Shown: one piece after another, positions 30,872 to 41,216 of the stretch | How the letters are laid out: each line of letters begins with the position of its first letter | Position numbering within the stretch: position 1 is the stretch's first letter | Source: Saccharolobus shibatae B12 | GTDB taxonomy: Archaea > Thermoproteota > Thermoprotei_A > Sulfolobales > Sulfolobaceae | NCBI RefSeq assembly: GCF_019175345.1 | Contig: NZ_CP077717.1 | Coordinates: 1,030,001 to 1,094,000, forward strand | Direction of reading: 5' to 3' | DNA length: 64,000 nucleotides | Program-made: the position numbers and the translations under genes | Notes under the pieces: model-generated | The model's database searches: none | What the model saw: only the letters and a program-made list of their open reading frames with translations | What the model was told of the DNA's origin: nothing

Positions 30872-32016
30872 GGATAAATCCCTAATTTTCTAGCCACTTT
30901 TTCTATTAATTTGTCTATTTCACTTAAAACCTCTTTGGAAAACTCTTCGACCTTCTCGTCACCGCTTTCTTTGCCTAAAGCTACTATCCTATCCCTAGTT
31001 GCCCTTAAACTTCTAATCAATTCAATCAGTCTAGGATCAGACTCGTTTGCCGCTTCAACGTATTTTGCTGCTTCCTTAATGTTATTATAAATTTCGTTCA
31101 ATTCCTTCATGTATTTGATTGGTGTCTTTAACTCTTCAGATAGTAATGCAGCTACTTTTTCAAAGTCATCTATTTCCCTCGGAGCTATATATTTTAACAC
31201 TATTAGATCTTCTTCAGTAGCCTTCAGTCTACTATTTAATATCGCATGTGCAGAAACCACTTTTAGAACTTTACCCTTTCTTCTATCTGATAAGTGGATT
31301 CCCTTTTCCTCTAGCATTGCATATAGTTTTAATAATTTGTTTTTGACTCCAGACAAATCAACCTGGGATAAATATGAGTATAGTTTATCTAGATGCTCTA
31401 TGTTCATTATAGGTTCTTTAACTGCCCATCTATTAGTAAATTCTATTTCCCATGTAGCGTCCAAAAGCTGTTTCCACAATTCCTCTCCCACTGGTCTAGC
31501 ATAATGTCTCAAGAGTAGCCTATCGTAAAGTGCCTCCAATTCTGGTTCATCTGGTACCCTATTACTTGCTGATATTAGCGTCCTTAGAGGTACCTTTATT
31601 ACATTGTAGCCATCATAGATTACTCTTTCATTCAACAACGATAATAAAGCGTTGAGTATTGCAGAGTTCGCATTAAATATCTCATCTAGGAATGCTATTT
31701 GGCTCTCCGGTAATCGATCTTTTGTAATTCTCTTATACTGTCCTTCTTTTAAGGCATTTATATCAAGTGCTCCAAATAGTTCTGCAGGCTCCGTATATTT
31801 CGTTAATAAGTACATGAAGAATTTGGCATTCAATAACTCTGCAGCTCTTCTCGCTAGTGCTGACTTCGCAGTACCTGGCTCACCTATTAGTATTACATGC
31901 TCTTTACTAAGTAAGGCTAACGTAATTACCTTTGCCTCTTCTTCTCTTCCTATAAATGGTGCCATTAATGATTCCATGAATTTCTTGGGTAACTCAAGTA
32001 ATGTCTTTTCACTCAA
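30868..32016 (-). CDS. MoxR-family AAA+ ATPase
   Basis: 382 residues from TTG. Walker A GEPGTAKS near residue 40, Walker [12 protein letters not shown] near 110, and a sensor/arginine region around [13 protein letters not shown]. The C-terminal third is a helical bundle with several charged heptads. MoxR ATPases work as chaperones with VWA partners, and the partner gene follows with a 4-nt overlap. The upstream TATA-like TTTATAAG (about 32047-32054, minus) is the likely promoter. Confidence 0.9.
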   Translation of the reverse strand: MSEKTLLELPKKFMESLMAPFIGREEEAKVITLALLSKEHVILIGEPGTAKSALARRAAELLNAKFFMYLLTKYTEPAELFGALDINALKEGQYKRITKDRLPESQIAFLDEIFNANSAILNALLSLLNERVIYDGYNVIKVPLRTLISASNRVPDEPELEALYDRLLLRHYARPVGEELWKQLLDATWEIEFTNRWAVKEPIMNIEHLDKLYSYLSQVDLSGVKNKLLKLYAMLEEKGIHLSDRRKGKVLKVVSAHAILNSRLKATEEDLIVLKYIAPREIDDFEKVAALLSEELKTPIKYMKELNEIYNNIKEAAKYVEAANESDPRLIELIRSLRATRDRIVALGKESGDEKVEEFSKEVLSEIDKLIEKVARKLGIYP

Positions 32017-32461
32017 TTCTATCCCATTCTTTACTTCTCAATTTTAGCTTATAAACAAAAATTAAGAACGGGTCTCTTACAGGAAGAAGGAGGGTCTCAT
32101 CCTTTAGCGTGAAAGGAAGTATGATCTAATACGATATCTTTGATGATACTTTTTAGTCTAATAAATTTTATCTCATTATGTTAAAGAACTGTAATTCCTT
32201 ATTCTATTTAAACTATATAAGAAATAATGCAAGATAATGAAAAATGTGATTCTTAGCTTCAATCATGGCTACTTTATATAACTCTTTGGTACGTAATTTA
32301 TCTAGTATACTATATCTAAAAAACTTTGCTTTATGGGTACTAGTTCACTTGTCTCTTCTTGATCCTTTATCTTCAATTCTTTTTAACATCCTTTCATTAA
32401 CACATAGATTTATAAATGGATAAAATGATATTAGAAATAACAAATCTGTGAGTCGAGTCGA
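32017..32461. other. 445-bp divergent intergenic region (MoxR / ssb)
   Basis: Holds the promoter of the MoxR-VWA operon on one side and that of ssb on the other. GGGTCTC occurs twice (about 32069 and 32092) in a mildly GC-rich patch. No ORF and no convincing fold. Confidence 0.4.
32409..32417 (+). promoter_or_regulatory. TATA box of ssb
   Basis: ATTTATAAAT-like box about 50 nt upstream of the ATG. It predicts a 5' leader of about 25 nt, unlike the leaderless genes nearby. Confidence 0.45.
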
Positions 32462-32908
32462 ATGGAAGAAAAAGTAGGTAATCTAAAACCAAATATGGAA
32501 AGCGTAGATGTAACCGTAAGAGTTTTGGAAGCAAGTGAAGCAAGACAAATACAGACAAAGAATGGTGTTAGGACTATAAGCGAAGCTATTGTTGGAGACG
32601 AAACAGGGAGAGTAAAGTTAACATTATGGGGAAAACACGCTGGTAGTATAAAAGAAGGCCAAGTAGTAAAAATAGAAAATGCATGGACTACCGCTTTTAA
32701 GGGCCAAGTGCAGTTAAATGCTGGAAGTAAGACTAAGATAGCTGAAGCCTCAGAAGATGGATTTCCAGATTCTTCTCAAATACCAGAGAACACACCGACT
32801 GCACCTCAGCAAATGCGTGGAGGAGGCAGAGGATTCCGCGGTGGTGGAAGAAGATATGGAAGAAGAGGCGGAAGAAGGCAAGAAAACGAAGAAGGTGAAG
32901 AAGAGTGA
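32462..32908 (+). CDS. ssb: Single-stranded DNA-binding protein SSB
   Basis: 148 residues, the size of the well-studied S. solfataricus SSB. One OB fold (residues ~1-115) contains the DNA-stacking aromatics W56 and W75 regions ([17 protein letters not shown]). It is followed by a flexible tail with RGGG/RGGRR repeats and an acidic end (ENEEGEEE) that recruits partner proteins. The sequence matches the remembered S. solfataricus protein except for a few conservative changes such as Asp for Asn near residue 17. It shares 4 nt with the following PqqD-like gene. Confidence 0.97.
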   Translation: MEEKVGNLKPNMESVDVTVRVLEASEARQIQTKNGVRTISEAIVGDETGRVKLTLWGKHAGSIKEGQVVKIENAWTTAFKGQVQLNAGSKTKIAEASEDGFPDSSQIPENTPTAPQQMRGGGRGFRGGGRRYGRRGGRRQENEEGEEE

Positions 32909-33186
32909 ATTTTGAAGATGTAAAAGATAAAAAACCAAAGAAGATAGGAGAATTAATTGATAGAAGCGAAGAGAGTGATAATTATATAGTAAAAGTAGCT
33001 GAAGATAAAGTATACGAGCTTGCTCCCATAGCTTATTATATTTGGGCTATGTGTGATGGTAATAGAAGCGTGGATGAGATAGTTAACGAATTAAGTAAAG
33101 AAGCGAATTTAGATATATCGCAAGTTCGTGATCCCGTAGTAATGGTATTAGACGAGTTAGAAAAAGCGTCTCTCATAACTTTTTAA
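32905..33186 (+). CDS. PqqD-like small protein
   Basis: 93 residues from GTG overlapping the ssb stop. The core ([31 protein letters not shown], then [13 protein letters not shown]) matches the PqqD/peptide-chaperone winged-helix pattern, in which a small domain presents a substrate peptide to a radical SAM enzyme. No PQQ genes are in the window, so the role here is open. Coupling to ssb is striking and may be conserved. Confidence 0.75.
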   Translation: MNFEDVKDKKPKKIGELIDRSEESDNYIVKVAEDKVYELAPIAYYIWAMCDGNRSVDEIVNELSKEANLDISQVRDPVVMVLDELEKASLITF

Positions 33187-33210
33187 TCGTATAAGATATT
33201 GTTTTTTTAT

Positions 33211-34851
33211 ATGAGAGTGTTTGTTAAGGATGAATCATTACATTCAATAGAAGAAGCAATAAAAGTCTATTTATCGTCATTAAATTTCACTCCTAAAATT
33301 GTGGAAGTAGGAGTAAAGGACTCTTTTGGCTATGTGTCTGCAGAAGATCTTACGTCGCCTATTGATTATCCTCCATTTTCAAGATCAAACGTAGATGGTT
33401 ATGCCTTAAAATCTTCATGCACTCCCGGAGAACTAAAGGTAATAGACAGAATAGGAATTGGAGAATTTAAAGAAATTCACGTAAATGAGTGTGTAGCAGT
33501 TGAAGTAGATACTGGTGCAATGATACCAATGGGCGCAGATGCTGTAATAAAAGTTGAAGATGTTAAAGTAATCAATGGTGATCTCATAAAAATAGACAGA
33601 AAGATGACCTTTGGCCAAAATATTGGCTGGATAGGAAGCGATATTCCTAAAAACTCAATAATATTGAGAAAAGGTGAAGTAATTTCCCATGAAAAGATTG
33701 GCTTGCTAGCTTCATTAGGGGTAAGTAGTGTAAAGGTTTATGAGAAGTTAAAGATATATTTAATTGCAACGGGGGATGAGCTAGTTGAGCCCGGTAACTC
33801 CTTGCCACAAGGTAAAATTTACGAGTCTAATCTACACTACTTATATTCTAAGCTCAAAGAGCACTACAAAATAGTAGGTCTTTCATTACTTAGAGATGAT
33901 ATAGAGAGTATCAAGAGTGAGATAAAGAGAGCTGTTTCAGTTGCTGATATTCTGATACTGACTGGTGGTACTAGTGCAGGAGAAAAAGATTTCGTCCATA
34001 GAGCTATAAGAGAGTTAGGTAGTATAATAGTTCACGGTATAAAGATCAAGCCTGGAAAGCCTACTATTTTAGGAATCGTTAATAATAAGCCTGTAATTGG
34101 ACTACCAGGGAATATAGTATCTTCAATGGTTGTATTTGATACGGTCATTTCGGAAATTCTGAAAAATCTTTATCCTTCTCGTAAAGAAATAATTGGATTA
34201 GGTAAAATTAAAGCTAGATTAGCATTGGGGGTTACAGCTGATAAATATAGAGATACTCTGATCCCAGTTTATTTATTTAGGAGTATCGATAATTTCTATT
34301 ACGCTCTTCCAGTAAAGTTCGATAGCTATATGGTAGGTACTTTTTCCTTAACTGAGGGCTATATAATGCTTAAGCCTAACGAAGAAATTGAAGAAGGTAA
34401 GGAAGTTGAGGTCAATGTGAAGAAGTATGATGATTCCATATCTATTATCGGAGAGGAGGATAAGAAAGTCCTTAATTTAGATACAAAAAATGTTTTGCTG
34501 GGTTCCTTACCCGCTAGTAAAGCTATTGAATATAAATTTGGAGATATAGCAGTTATTAGTTCACTATATACTAGATCCATAGAGAATTATGATAAAGTGT
34601 TCTGTAGACAAATTCTAGTTAATGGTGAGGGAGATGAAATAGGTTATGACGATTGGGTTGGGATGTCCAAAATTGTTAAGAACCCGGTAGTGAAGTTAAA
34701 ATCACCTTCAACAATTTACTCGTTGTTAGGGAAGGCTAGGGTTTATGCTCCAGAAGGTTATATAGTGGGTAATAAGGTAGCTGAGGAATGTCTATACATG
34801 GTAGGAATTAGCGAGAGGGGTAAGAGGTATCTAAATACAATGAAAGTATGA
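33211..34851 (+). CDS. moeA: Molybdopterin molybdotransferase MoeA with C-terminal extension
   Basis: 546 residues from the ATG at 33211 (an upstream TTG at 33199 is less likely). MoeA core residues 1-400: PPFSRSNVDGYALKS, DTGAMIPMGADAVIKVED, the MPT-binding LTGGTSAGEKD and GIKIKPGKPTILG. It inserts molybdate or tungstate into the adenylylated cofactor. Residues ~405-546 form an extra domain that looks like a shortened periplasmic-binding-type MoeA fusion seen in archaea. It would supply the cutBC-type hydroxylases encoded further on. Confidence 0.9.
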   Translation: MRVFVKDESLHSIEEAIKVYLSSLNFTPKIVEVGVKDSFGYVSAEDLTSPIDYPPFSRSNVDGYALKSSCTPGELKVIDRIGIGEFKEIHVNECVAVEVDTGAMIPMGADAVIKVEDVKVINGDLIKIDRKMTFGQNIGWIGSDIPKNSIILRKGEVISHEKIGLLASLGVSSVKVYEKLKIYLIATGDELVEPGNSLPQGKIYESNLHYLYSKLKEHYKIVGLSLLRDDIESIKSEIKRAVSVADILILTGGTSAGEKDFVHRAIRELGSIIVHGIKIKPGKPTILGIVNNKPVIGLPGNIVSSMVVFDTVISEILKNLYPSRKEIIGLGKIKARLALGVTADKYRDTLIPVYLFRSIDNFYYALPVKFDSYMVGTFSLTEGYIMLKPNEEIEEGKEVEVNVKKYDDSISIIGEEDKKVLNLDTKNVLLGSLPASKAIEYKFGDIAVISSLYTRSIENYDKVFCRQILVNGEGDEIGYDDWVGMSKIVKNPVVKLKSPSTIYSLLGKARVYAPEGYIVGNKVAEECLYMVGISERGKRYLNTMKV

Positions 34852-34961
34852 TACTTACACTAATAAATAATGTGAGTTCACTTGAAGTAATTGAAGTAGT
34901 ACTCTAAACTACTTAAAAGATTTAACGTATAATGCGTTCTTAATTTAATTTAACTGATTTC

Positions 34962-34972
34962 CTTATATAAAA
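34962..34972 (+). promoter_or_regulatory. TATA box before the IS110 remnant leader
   Basis: CTTATATAAAA, one of the best TATA boxes in the window. A start is expected near 34993, immediately before the GC-rich folded leader. Confidence 0.55.
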
Positions 34973-34982
34973 CATATTAGTC

Positions 34983-35003
34983 AGATCTGAGTAATACAGA
35001 TCT
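34983..35003. repeat. Inverted repeat at the left border of the IS110 remnant
   Basis: AGATCTG (34983-34989) and CAGATCT (34997-35003), a perfect 7-bp inverted repeat around a 7-nt spacer, marking the start of the element-like sequence. Confidence 0.5.
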
Positions 35004-35115
35004 AACTGGGATGTAGACCGTTGACTTTCTTGAGCGTAAAGCTCGATGGGGAGCCTTACCTCCAATTCGGACCGGAAGTTGGGCTTAAAGCCGAATAAAA
35101 GTGAGCATACACGGA
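34993..35115 (+). ncRNA. Folded leader of IS110-type remnant, candidate bridge RNA
   Basis: A GC-rich stretch directly upstream of an IS110-type recombinase fragment, starting about 25 nt after a strong TATA box. Helices visible: GAGC/GCTC (35032-35035/35041-35044), GGAG/CTCC (35050-35053/35060-35063), ATTCGG/CCGAAT (35065-35070/35091-35096). IS110 elements are known to encode a bridge RNA in the non-coding end next to the recombinase. Whether this segment is one is inference. Confidence 0.5.
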
Positions 35116-35308
35116 GGCACCAGTTGCAGGAATTGATGTATCAAAAGATAAAGTAGTCATATATTTTCAAGACAAATTCTTCGAGTTTCCTAATGATAGG
35201 CGAGGTTATGAGGATATAAGGAAGATCTTGCCTAAGGGTTGTAAGATAGGTATAGAAAGTACTGGAGTTTATCACGTTAACCTCGCCAATTCCGGTTTAA
35301 ATTCATAA
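35101..35308 (+). pseudogene. IS110-type recombinase fragment (N-terminal DEDD domain)
   Basis: The frame reads ...PVAGIDVSKDKVVIYF and later GCKIGIESTGVYHVNLA, the first two catalytic motifs (Asp and Glu) of the RuvC-like DEDD domain of IS110 recombinases. It then stops after about 65 residues. No proper start codon is in frame, and the third and fourth acidic residues and the serine-containing C-terminal domain are absent. The element is therefore a relic whose 5' end is preserved. Confidence 0.75.
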
Positions 35309-35324
35309 CAATAAATTATTCCAA

Positions 35325-36113
35325 TTAATTAACCTTAATATCGACTGCTACATGATACTTATGTGGATTGACGCTTCTCACTATCCTACCAAAATAAGAT
35401 CCATTATACTTATTCATCGCAATTCTCACGGGATCCTCACCTCTATTCGCCTCTACTTCTGTATAAAGATGAATTACGCCACCTTTCTTTACTTTTTGCA
35501 ACGCTACCTCATATGCCTTATCCGCTAGTTCTGGCAGAGGTGCAATTATCCTATCTGCATCTTCTAGATCGTATATTCTTTTGAAAGCATCTCCATACAT
35601 TGGAAGCACTTCGTAAGACTTATTTAATTCCACGTTTACCATCATATAGTAATATGCGTAGGGATTTGCATCCATTGAGTAAATTACTTTTGGTTTGCCA
35701 AGAACTGCGGAGAGAATTGAAAATGGTCCAAAACCAGAGAACATGTTTATGATAATCTCACCTCTCTTAACTTGTCTTGCTACTCTCAGATGTTCATATG
35801 ATAGCTTCTCAGAAAAGAATACCTTAGTAAAATCAAGAAAGTATTTACATTTATGCTCCTTATATATGGCCTCACTTCTTTTTTCCCCTGCCAAATGTAT
35901 ATACGTTGATAATCTATATGTGCCAGAGACATCTCTATATCTTCCCCACACAGATTTAACATAGGGAAAAGTTGTAAGTATCTCATTTGCTATCTCTATA
36001 AGATCTTCTGGTCTTTTGTTGAAAGGGATCCCAATAATTACTATATCTCCTACTATTTCAATCCTTTTCCATATATCTTGCTGGTTTTGCAACCTTTTTA
36101 TCAATGTCTTCAA
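35325..36113 (-). CDS. Trm5/Met10-type tRNA methyltransferase
   Basis: 262 residues. SAM-binding motif [16 protein letters not shown] near residue 125, the acidic strand end [15 protein letters not shown] and the motif IV-like [12 protein letters not shown]. This is the class I Trm5/Tyw2 family that modifies position 37 of tRNAs (m1G37 or wyosine aminocarboxypropyl transfer). NLP in the classical catalytic loop is replaced by PLPE. Its annotated start overlaps the upstream amidohydrolase gene by 56 nt, so a later start is possible. Confidence 0.85.
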   Translation of the reverse strand: MKTLIKRLQNQQDIWKRIEIVGDIVIIGIPFNKRPEDLIEIANEILTTFPYVKSVWGRYRDVSGTYRLSTYIHLAGEKRSEAIYKEHKCKYFLDFTKVFFSEKLSYEHLRVARQVKRGEIIINMFSGFGPFSILSAVLGKPKVIYSMDANPYAYYYMMVNVELNKSYEVLPMYGDAFKRIYDLEDADRIIAPLPELADKAYEVALQKVKKGGVIHLYTEVEANRGEDPVRIAMNKYNGSYFGRIVRSVNPHKYHVAVDIKVN

Positions 36114-37209
36114 GCCTCTCTATGGCTTTCTCAATATGTTTTATTCCAATATTTAAAGGGACACCACCATCTAATACTGCCTCTCCACCCACTAGTACTG
36201 TCTCTGGAGTAGAGAGATTAAAGACTATGGACTCGTAGGGACTTTCATAATCCAAGGGGAAAGTTGGGGGCTCCTTAACTTCAAAGACAACTAAATCAGC
36301 CACTTTTCCGTTCTCTAAAACACCCCTATCATTATATTTTAGTTGTAATTGTCCCCAAACTGTCATGGCGTTAAGCGCTTCTTCTGGCGTTAAGATTAAC
36401 CTGGTAATAGTTGTAGAGATTTCATGTCTAATATCAAAAGTAGGAGATAGATCTAAGGATATTGATGGTTTATATTGGCTTAATGGAAATTGTGAAACCT
36501 CATAGGATGGAGTTGACGCTAAGTGAAATCCCTTCTGTTTTATAATATCTAGATCCTTCCTAGCCCCTCCACCTAATCCTATTATGTTAATTGGTTTACC
36601 ATTAATATTTTCCAAGCTTACAAATCTCTCTAAAAGAACAGGGAAGTTATATTGTTGTGAGAGTTCAAACACCTCTTTAGAATACTCATTGCTACAAAGA
36701 CGTAAAATTACCCTATTCTCGTTCTTATTAGACCATCTATTATATAACGTTGTGAACTCTGTCTCCCAATCCTCTTTAGAATCTGGACAATCCACGCCCA
36801 CAGCTAGTACTGGTCTTAGTCCAACTTCCGAAATCGCTCTAGCTATCATATCTAAATTAGGACCTGAAGTGACTACTGTGGTAACTCCAGTTTTCAATAA
36901 GTGATACGCACCCATTAAGGAGAAGTAATAAATGTCATTAGGTGTAAGTGTTGACATTAGTTGAAAGGCGTTTGCCTTACCCGAAAATATCCTATACCTA
37001 AATGGATATAGGTAAAGAAAGGAATGCGTAGTTACAAACCCTGGTGCCACTACCCTGTTTTTCCCACCGATCACGTATTCTGCATAGTCATACTCTTCTG
37101 GCTGTTCTTTCGATATAACCTTTATTTGTCCTTCATCAATTCCTATGTATACATCTCTGAGAGGCTTAGGTGCACCTAACACTAAATCACTTTTTATTAA
37201 AACCTTCAT
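36058..37209 (-). CDS. Amidohydrolase-like protein with degenerate metal site
   Basis: 383 residues with the overall layout of cyclic amidohydrolases: an N-terminal beta sandwich ([13 protein letters not shown]), a [17 protein letters not shown] strand and a C-terminal [14 protein letters not shown] signature. Where active enzymes have HxH after PGF(V/I), this one reads THSF, and the later metal His and Asp positions are not evident. It may bind a ligand without hydrolysis, or use another centre. It lies directly upstream of, and overlaps, the Trm5-type gene. Function unknown. Confidence 0.7.
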   Translation of the reverse strand: MKVLIKSDLVLGAPKPLRDVYIGIDEGQIKVISKEQPEEYDYAEYVIGGKNRVVAPGFVTTHSFLYLYPFRYRIFSGKANAFQLMSTLTPNDIYYFSLMGAYHLLKTGVTTVVTSGPNLDMIARAISEVGLRPVLAVGVDCPDSKEDWETEFTTLYNRWSNKNENRVILRLCSNEYSKEVFELSQQYNFPVLLERFVSLENINGKPINIIGLGGGARKDLDIIKQKGFHLASTPSYEVSQFPLSQYKPSISLDLSPTFDIRHEISTTITRLILTPEEALNAMTVWGQLQLKYNDRGVLENGKVADLVVFEVKEPPTFPLDYESPYESIVFNLSTPETVLVGGEAVLDGGVPLNIGIKHIEKAIERLEDIDKKVAKPARYMEKD

Positions 37210-37254
37210 TTTTCTTAAAACACTATAAGGCAGAATGTTAATTAAAGTTATTTA

Positions 37255-38082
37255 ATGTACGCAGATTTAATTGAACGTGAGATAACACAAGATTACAGAG
37301 TAAATGTAGACTTAAAGTTAGATAATGCCTACATTGTAGGAGCCGGAGACTCTTTTGCAGTAGCTCTCACGATAGAGAGTAAAACCAATGGTAGGTTTAA
37401 GGCGTTAGATCCATTCGAGGGATTGTTTTATGAAAATCTAGATCGCCCTTTAGTCATAGTATCAGCTTCCGGAAGACCAAAATCAAATATACTACTTGCT
37501 AGGAAATTCAAAGGAAAAACAAAACTCTACGTAATAACAGCAAATGAGGAATCACAATTGGCAAAATTGGCTGATTATCTTATTCCTATTCCCTACAAAT
37601 CAAGTCAACCCCTACCGGGTACATTATCGTTCTTAATGAGTTTAAGCGCGATATACTCACTTGCCGGAGAAAAGGAAGACGATATTAAGGAATCTGATAG
37701 GTCACTTAATTTGACAAATAATCCATTTTTCATAGGATATAAGGAAGGTTATGGTATTGCATATTACGCAATGCTTAAGTTCGCTGAAATTTTTGGTTAT
37801 ACCACAAACAGTGAAAGATTCGAGCAATTTTGTCATTCTCCAATTTTCATGACGGAAAACAGACAGATAATACTATTTAGAATCGGTAATGAGAGGGAGA
37901 TTGAATTAATTAATAGTGTTGATTATACTGACATTCAATTTACTAATTGTAATGGAGCTTTCTGTAATGCGATTACACTAATAAAATCAATAGTAAATAA
38001 AATGAGGAGGGAAAAGTGGGATAAGATTTACTTTCTAGAGAACAAAAAAATATTAAACGTTAGCTCCAAGATGATATATTGA
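37255..38082 (+). CDS. SIS-domain protein, sugar-phosphate isomerase-like
   Basis: 275 residues. The phosphosugar-binding pattern runs IVGAGDSFAVALTIES, then VIVSASGRPKSNILLARK, then LYVITANEESQLAKLADYLIPIP, the SIS fold used by phosphoglucose/phosphomannose isomerases and related regulators. Crenarchaeal PGI/PMI enzymes are slightly longer (about 300) and usually have GMGGS, so substrate is unclear. It starts divergently from the amidohydrolase, with a 45-bp gap, and is 1 bp before the next small gene. Confidence 0.7.
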   Translation: MYADLIEREITQDYRVNVDLKLDNAYIVGAGDSFAVALTIESKTNGRFKALDPFEGLFYENLDRPLVIVSASGRPKSNILLARKFKGKTKLYVITANEESQLAKLADYLIPIPYKSSQPLPGTLSFLMSLSAIYSLAGEKEDDIKESDRSLNLTNNPFFIGYKEGYGIAYYAMLKFAEIFGYTTNSERFEQFCHSPIFMTENRQIILFRIGNEREIELINSVDYTDIQFTNCNGAFCNAITLIKSIVNKMRREKWDKIYFLENKKILNVSSKMIY

Positions 38083-38083
38083 G

Positions 38084-38323
38084 ATGGAGGAATTAGATTT
38101 AACTAAAGCTGAAAGTGGATGTGGTGCAAATTCTGCAAGTGTAAGGTTATTGAAGTTCTGGCTAGAAGTGGGAGGAAATAGAGAGATAAAAATTATTGCA
38201 CAAAAAGGATCACAAGAAGAACAAGTAAATATGTGGATAGATGTTATGAGTGAGAAAGGAGTTAAACTAGTGGACAAAAAGGATGAAAAAGATAAAATAG
38301 TATATACAATATTTTTACCATAA
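38084..38323 (+). CDS. Small TusA-like protein
   Basis: 79 residues. Beta-alpha-beta-alpha-like pattern with one cysteine early (AESGCGANSASVRLLKFWLEV) and KIIAQKGSQEEQVNMWIDVMSEKGVKLVDKK, resembling the TusA/SirA sulfur-carrier fold. The canonical CPxP motif is absent, so a TusA relative is tentative. It shares its last base with the next gene's first base, so it is operonic. Confidence 0.5.
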   Translation: MEELDLTKAESGCGANSASVRLLKFWLEVGGNREIKIIAQKGSQEEQVNMWIDVMSEKGVKLVDKKDEKDKIVYTIFLP

Positions 38324-38910
38324 TGGACTTAGTTCAAATTGCCAAGTATATAGGTTTTTCTTTACTTATAGTTTCAATTGTACTTTACGTTTTTGTAGAT
38401 CCAGTGGACAGGTTACTCTCGTATCAAGGGCCAATACTCTCCGGCGCACTACTAGGGTGGTACGTATTAATTTCTAACACACCAAGAGATAAATTTATTG
38501 AAACTGAAGGAGAAAAAATACCTATTGTTTCAATATTGATAAGGAAAAGAGTGCCCTTATTCATGGCCATAGGTTCACTATTAATAATACCTTGGTTAAT
38601 GCCTCAGATATATCAAATAGTATTGGAAATACAGTGGCTATTCGTACTGTCTTTTCTCAGTGAATTTCTAGGGGGTTTTATGATAGGTTATATAATACCA
38701 TCACTAAAATTTACGGAAAAACTTCTCTTATTTAGTCTAGGCTTTGCGGGAGATACGATATACTTGTTATTACTATACTTAGCATCTGGCATATTCCACG
38801 TCCCATCGCAGTTACTGTTAAATTCGGTAATAGTACTAGTATATGGTATAAAGTTTCCTGAGGGCGTAGTATTTGCAGTCTACATTATGAAAAAGATAGG
38901 GGGAATTTAA
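38323..38910 (+). CDS. Polytopic membrane protein
   Basis: 195 residues with five to six hydrophobic helices and few loops. No motif recognised. Back-to-back with the TusA-like gene and SUMT (1-nt overlaps both sides), so it is part of that transcription unit; a transport or anchoring role is possible. Confidence 0.6.
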   Translation: MDLVQIAKYIGFSLLIVSIVLYVFVDPVDRLLSYQGPILSGALLGWYVLISNTPRDKFIETEGEKIPIVSILIRKRVPLFMAIGSLLIIPWLMPQIYQIVLEIQWLFVLSFLSEFLGGFMIGYIIPSLKFTEKLLLFSLGFAGDTIYLLLLYLASGIFHVPSQLLLNSVIVLVYGIKFPEGVVFAVYIMKKIGGI

Positions 38911-39638
38911 TGAGTGGGAAGGTTTATTTAGTAGGGGCAGGCCCAGGTGACCCAGAATTAATAACTGTCAAAGGCTTAAAGATCTTGCAAAAGGCTGATG
39001 TTGTGGTTTACGATAGGCTAATCCCTAAAGAGCTTCTAAATTTTTGTAAAGTCGAGGCTGAAAAAATATACGTTGGGAAAAATATAGGGGATTATGTAAT
39101 ACAAGATGAGATAAATGAGTTATTAGTAAAAAAGGCGATGGAAAATAAAATTGTTGTTCGATTAAAAGGAGGAGATCCATACGTTTTGGGTAGGGGAGAA
39201 GAGGAATGCCTATTCGTTACATCCAAAGGTATAGAGTGTGAGGTAATACCTGGGATAACCAGTGCAATTGCCGTACCTGCCTATGCGGGGATTCCAGTTA
39301 CAAGTAGGATCTACTCAGCCAGTGGATTTACTGTAATATCTGGAACGAAAGCAGAAGATAAAGTAATTGACGAAGATTATATCCCAAGAAAAGGTACACT
39401 GGTAATTCTTATGGGTCTTAGGAAAATAGAGAATATAGTCAATATTATAATAAAATTAAGAAATGAAAGAGAACCTGTTGCCGTTATTGAAAACGGGACA
39501 ACGGAGAACCAGAGGGTTTTTACTGGGGAATTAAAAGACTTAGTTGGCATTATCAAGAATAATAATGTGACGTCTCCAGCGGTTATTGTAATTGGCGAAG
39601 TTGTTAAATTTAGGGAATACTTATGGAAATTTAAGTGA
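38910..39638 (+). CDS. cobA: Uroporphyrinogen-III C-methyltransferase (SUMT)
   Basis: 242 residues. Signature [17 protein letters not shown] at the N-terminus and [16 protein letters not shown] near residue 85 identify the precorrin/sirohaem methylase. It makes precorrin-2 by methylating C2 and C7 of uroporphyrinogen III, feeding sirohaem, cobalamin or archaeal haem synthesis. The cobalamin-dependent methylmalonyl-CoA mutase encoded at 45.9 kb would need its product. The stop overlaps a possible GTG start of the YHS gene. Confidence 0.93.
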   Translation: MSGKVYLVGAGPGDPELITVKGLKILQKADVVVYDRLIPKELLNFCKVEAEKIYVGKNIGDYVIQDEINELLVKKAMENKIVVRLKGGDPYVLGRGEEECLFVTSKGIECEVIPGITSAIAVPAYAGIPVTSRIYSASGFTVISGTKAEDKVIDEDYIPRKGTLVILMGLRKIENIVNIIIKLRNEREPVAVIENGTTENQRVFTGELKDLVGIIKNNNVTSPAVIVIGEVVKFREYLWKFK

Positions 39639-39643
39639 CAAAG

Positions 39644-39778
39644 ATGAAATGCACTGTATGTGGGGATGAGATAAGAGGTAAACCTTACTCATTCAATTAT
39701 AAAGGGAATACGTACTATTTCTGTAGTCCGATGTGTATGGCAGAATTCAAGAAGAGACCAGAAAAATATGTTAAATAA
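39644..39778 (+). CDS. 44-residue YHS/TRASH-type metal-binding mini-protein
   Basis: ATG at 39644 (an in-frame GTG at 39635 overlaps the cobA stop). The 44 residues carry CxxC (CTVCGDE) and, after YKGNTYYF, CxxxC (CSPMC), then [10 protein letters not shown], the complete YHS pattern for binding a metal ion such as copper or iron. Fusions of this domain are common in metal-handling proteins; here it stands alone. Immediate linkage to SUMT suggests a metal chaperone or sensor role. Confidence 0.8.
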   Translation: MKCTVCGDEIRGKPYSFNYKGNTYYFCSPMCMAEFKKRPEKYVK

Positions 39779-39867
39779 TACAAATCTATAAGATTTAATA
39801 TAAGTTTTTGTTTAGATGTTAAAAGTATAAGAGCTAAGTATATAAAGGTCTACCAAATATTAAGGAT

Positions 39868-40700
39868 GTGTATCCGCCAAAGTTTAGTTACGTAATTCCA
39901 GATAATGTGAAAGAGGCTTTAGAGTTCCTAGAGTCACATGATGATGCTAAACCACTAGCCGGAGGCCATAGTTTAATACCAATGCTAAAGTTAAGGATAT
40001 TTAGACCATCGTATTTAGTCGAAATAAGAAAATTACCAGAACTAAAATACATTAAGATGGAAGGAAACGTAGTGAAAATAGGACCTGTAGTTACTCATTA
40101 CGATATTATGAAGGCTAATATTCCGTTATTAAGTGAAACTGCGTCAAAGATAGCTGATCCGCAAGTTAGAAACATGGGAACTATAGGCGGTAGCATATCA
40201 CATTTAGATCCTTCTGCAGATTATCCAGCCGCATTGATTGCCATGGATGCAAAGATAAGGATTAAGAGCACAAAAGGAGAAAGAGTAGAAAGCTTTTCTT
40301 CATTTGCCAAGGATATGTTTACACCAGATTTGAATCCAGGTGAATTAGTTGCAGAAATAGAAGTTCCCCTACTCAAGGATTATAAGTTCTCTTATCAGAA
40401 ACTAGAGAGAAGAGCAGGCGATTTTGCAATTGTAGGAGTTGCTGTTGCACTAAAGGTAAATGGTGACGTAATTCAAGATGCGAGGATAGGATTAACTGCT
40501 GTAAACAAAACTGCAGTAAGAGCTAGTGAGGCTGAGAAAATATTATTATCTGGAAAGATATCGGAAAAATTAATAGAGGAAGCTGCAACAAAAGCCATGG
40601 ATTACGCTAATCCGACTTCCGATATAAGGGGATCAGCAGAATATAAAAAGAAAATGGTAAAAGTTATGACTAAGAGAGCAATTTTAGCCGCACTTAATAG

Positions 40701-40704
<4 letters not shown>
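39868..40704 (+). CDS. cutB: Molybdenum hydroxylase FAD subunit (CO dehydrogenase/aldehyde oxidoreductase medium subunit)
   Basis: 278 residues from GTG. FAD-binding motifs [13 protein letters not shown] near residue 32 and [17 protein letters not shown] near 108 are those of the CoxM/CutB family. The Fe-S subunit gene overlaps by 4 nt. In Sulfolobus such heterotrimers act as glyceraldehyde or aldehyde oxidoreductases in the non-phosphorylative Entner-Doudoroff pathway. The catalytic large subunit is not in the window, so it must be encoded elsewhere. Confidence 0.9.

Positions 40705-41186
<482 letters not shown>

Positions 41187-41216
<30 letters not shown>

Noticed and set aside
31109-32047. 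Two plus-strand ORFs of 131 residues
   Set aside because: Antisense to the MoxR gene, low-complexity Ser/Asn composition and no start signals.
33433-33618. Minus-strand ORF of 61 residues
   Set aside because: Shadow inside moeA with no motif or start signal.
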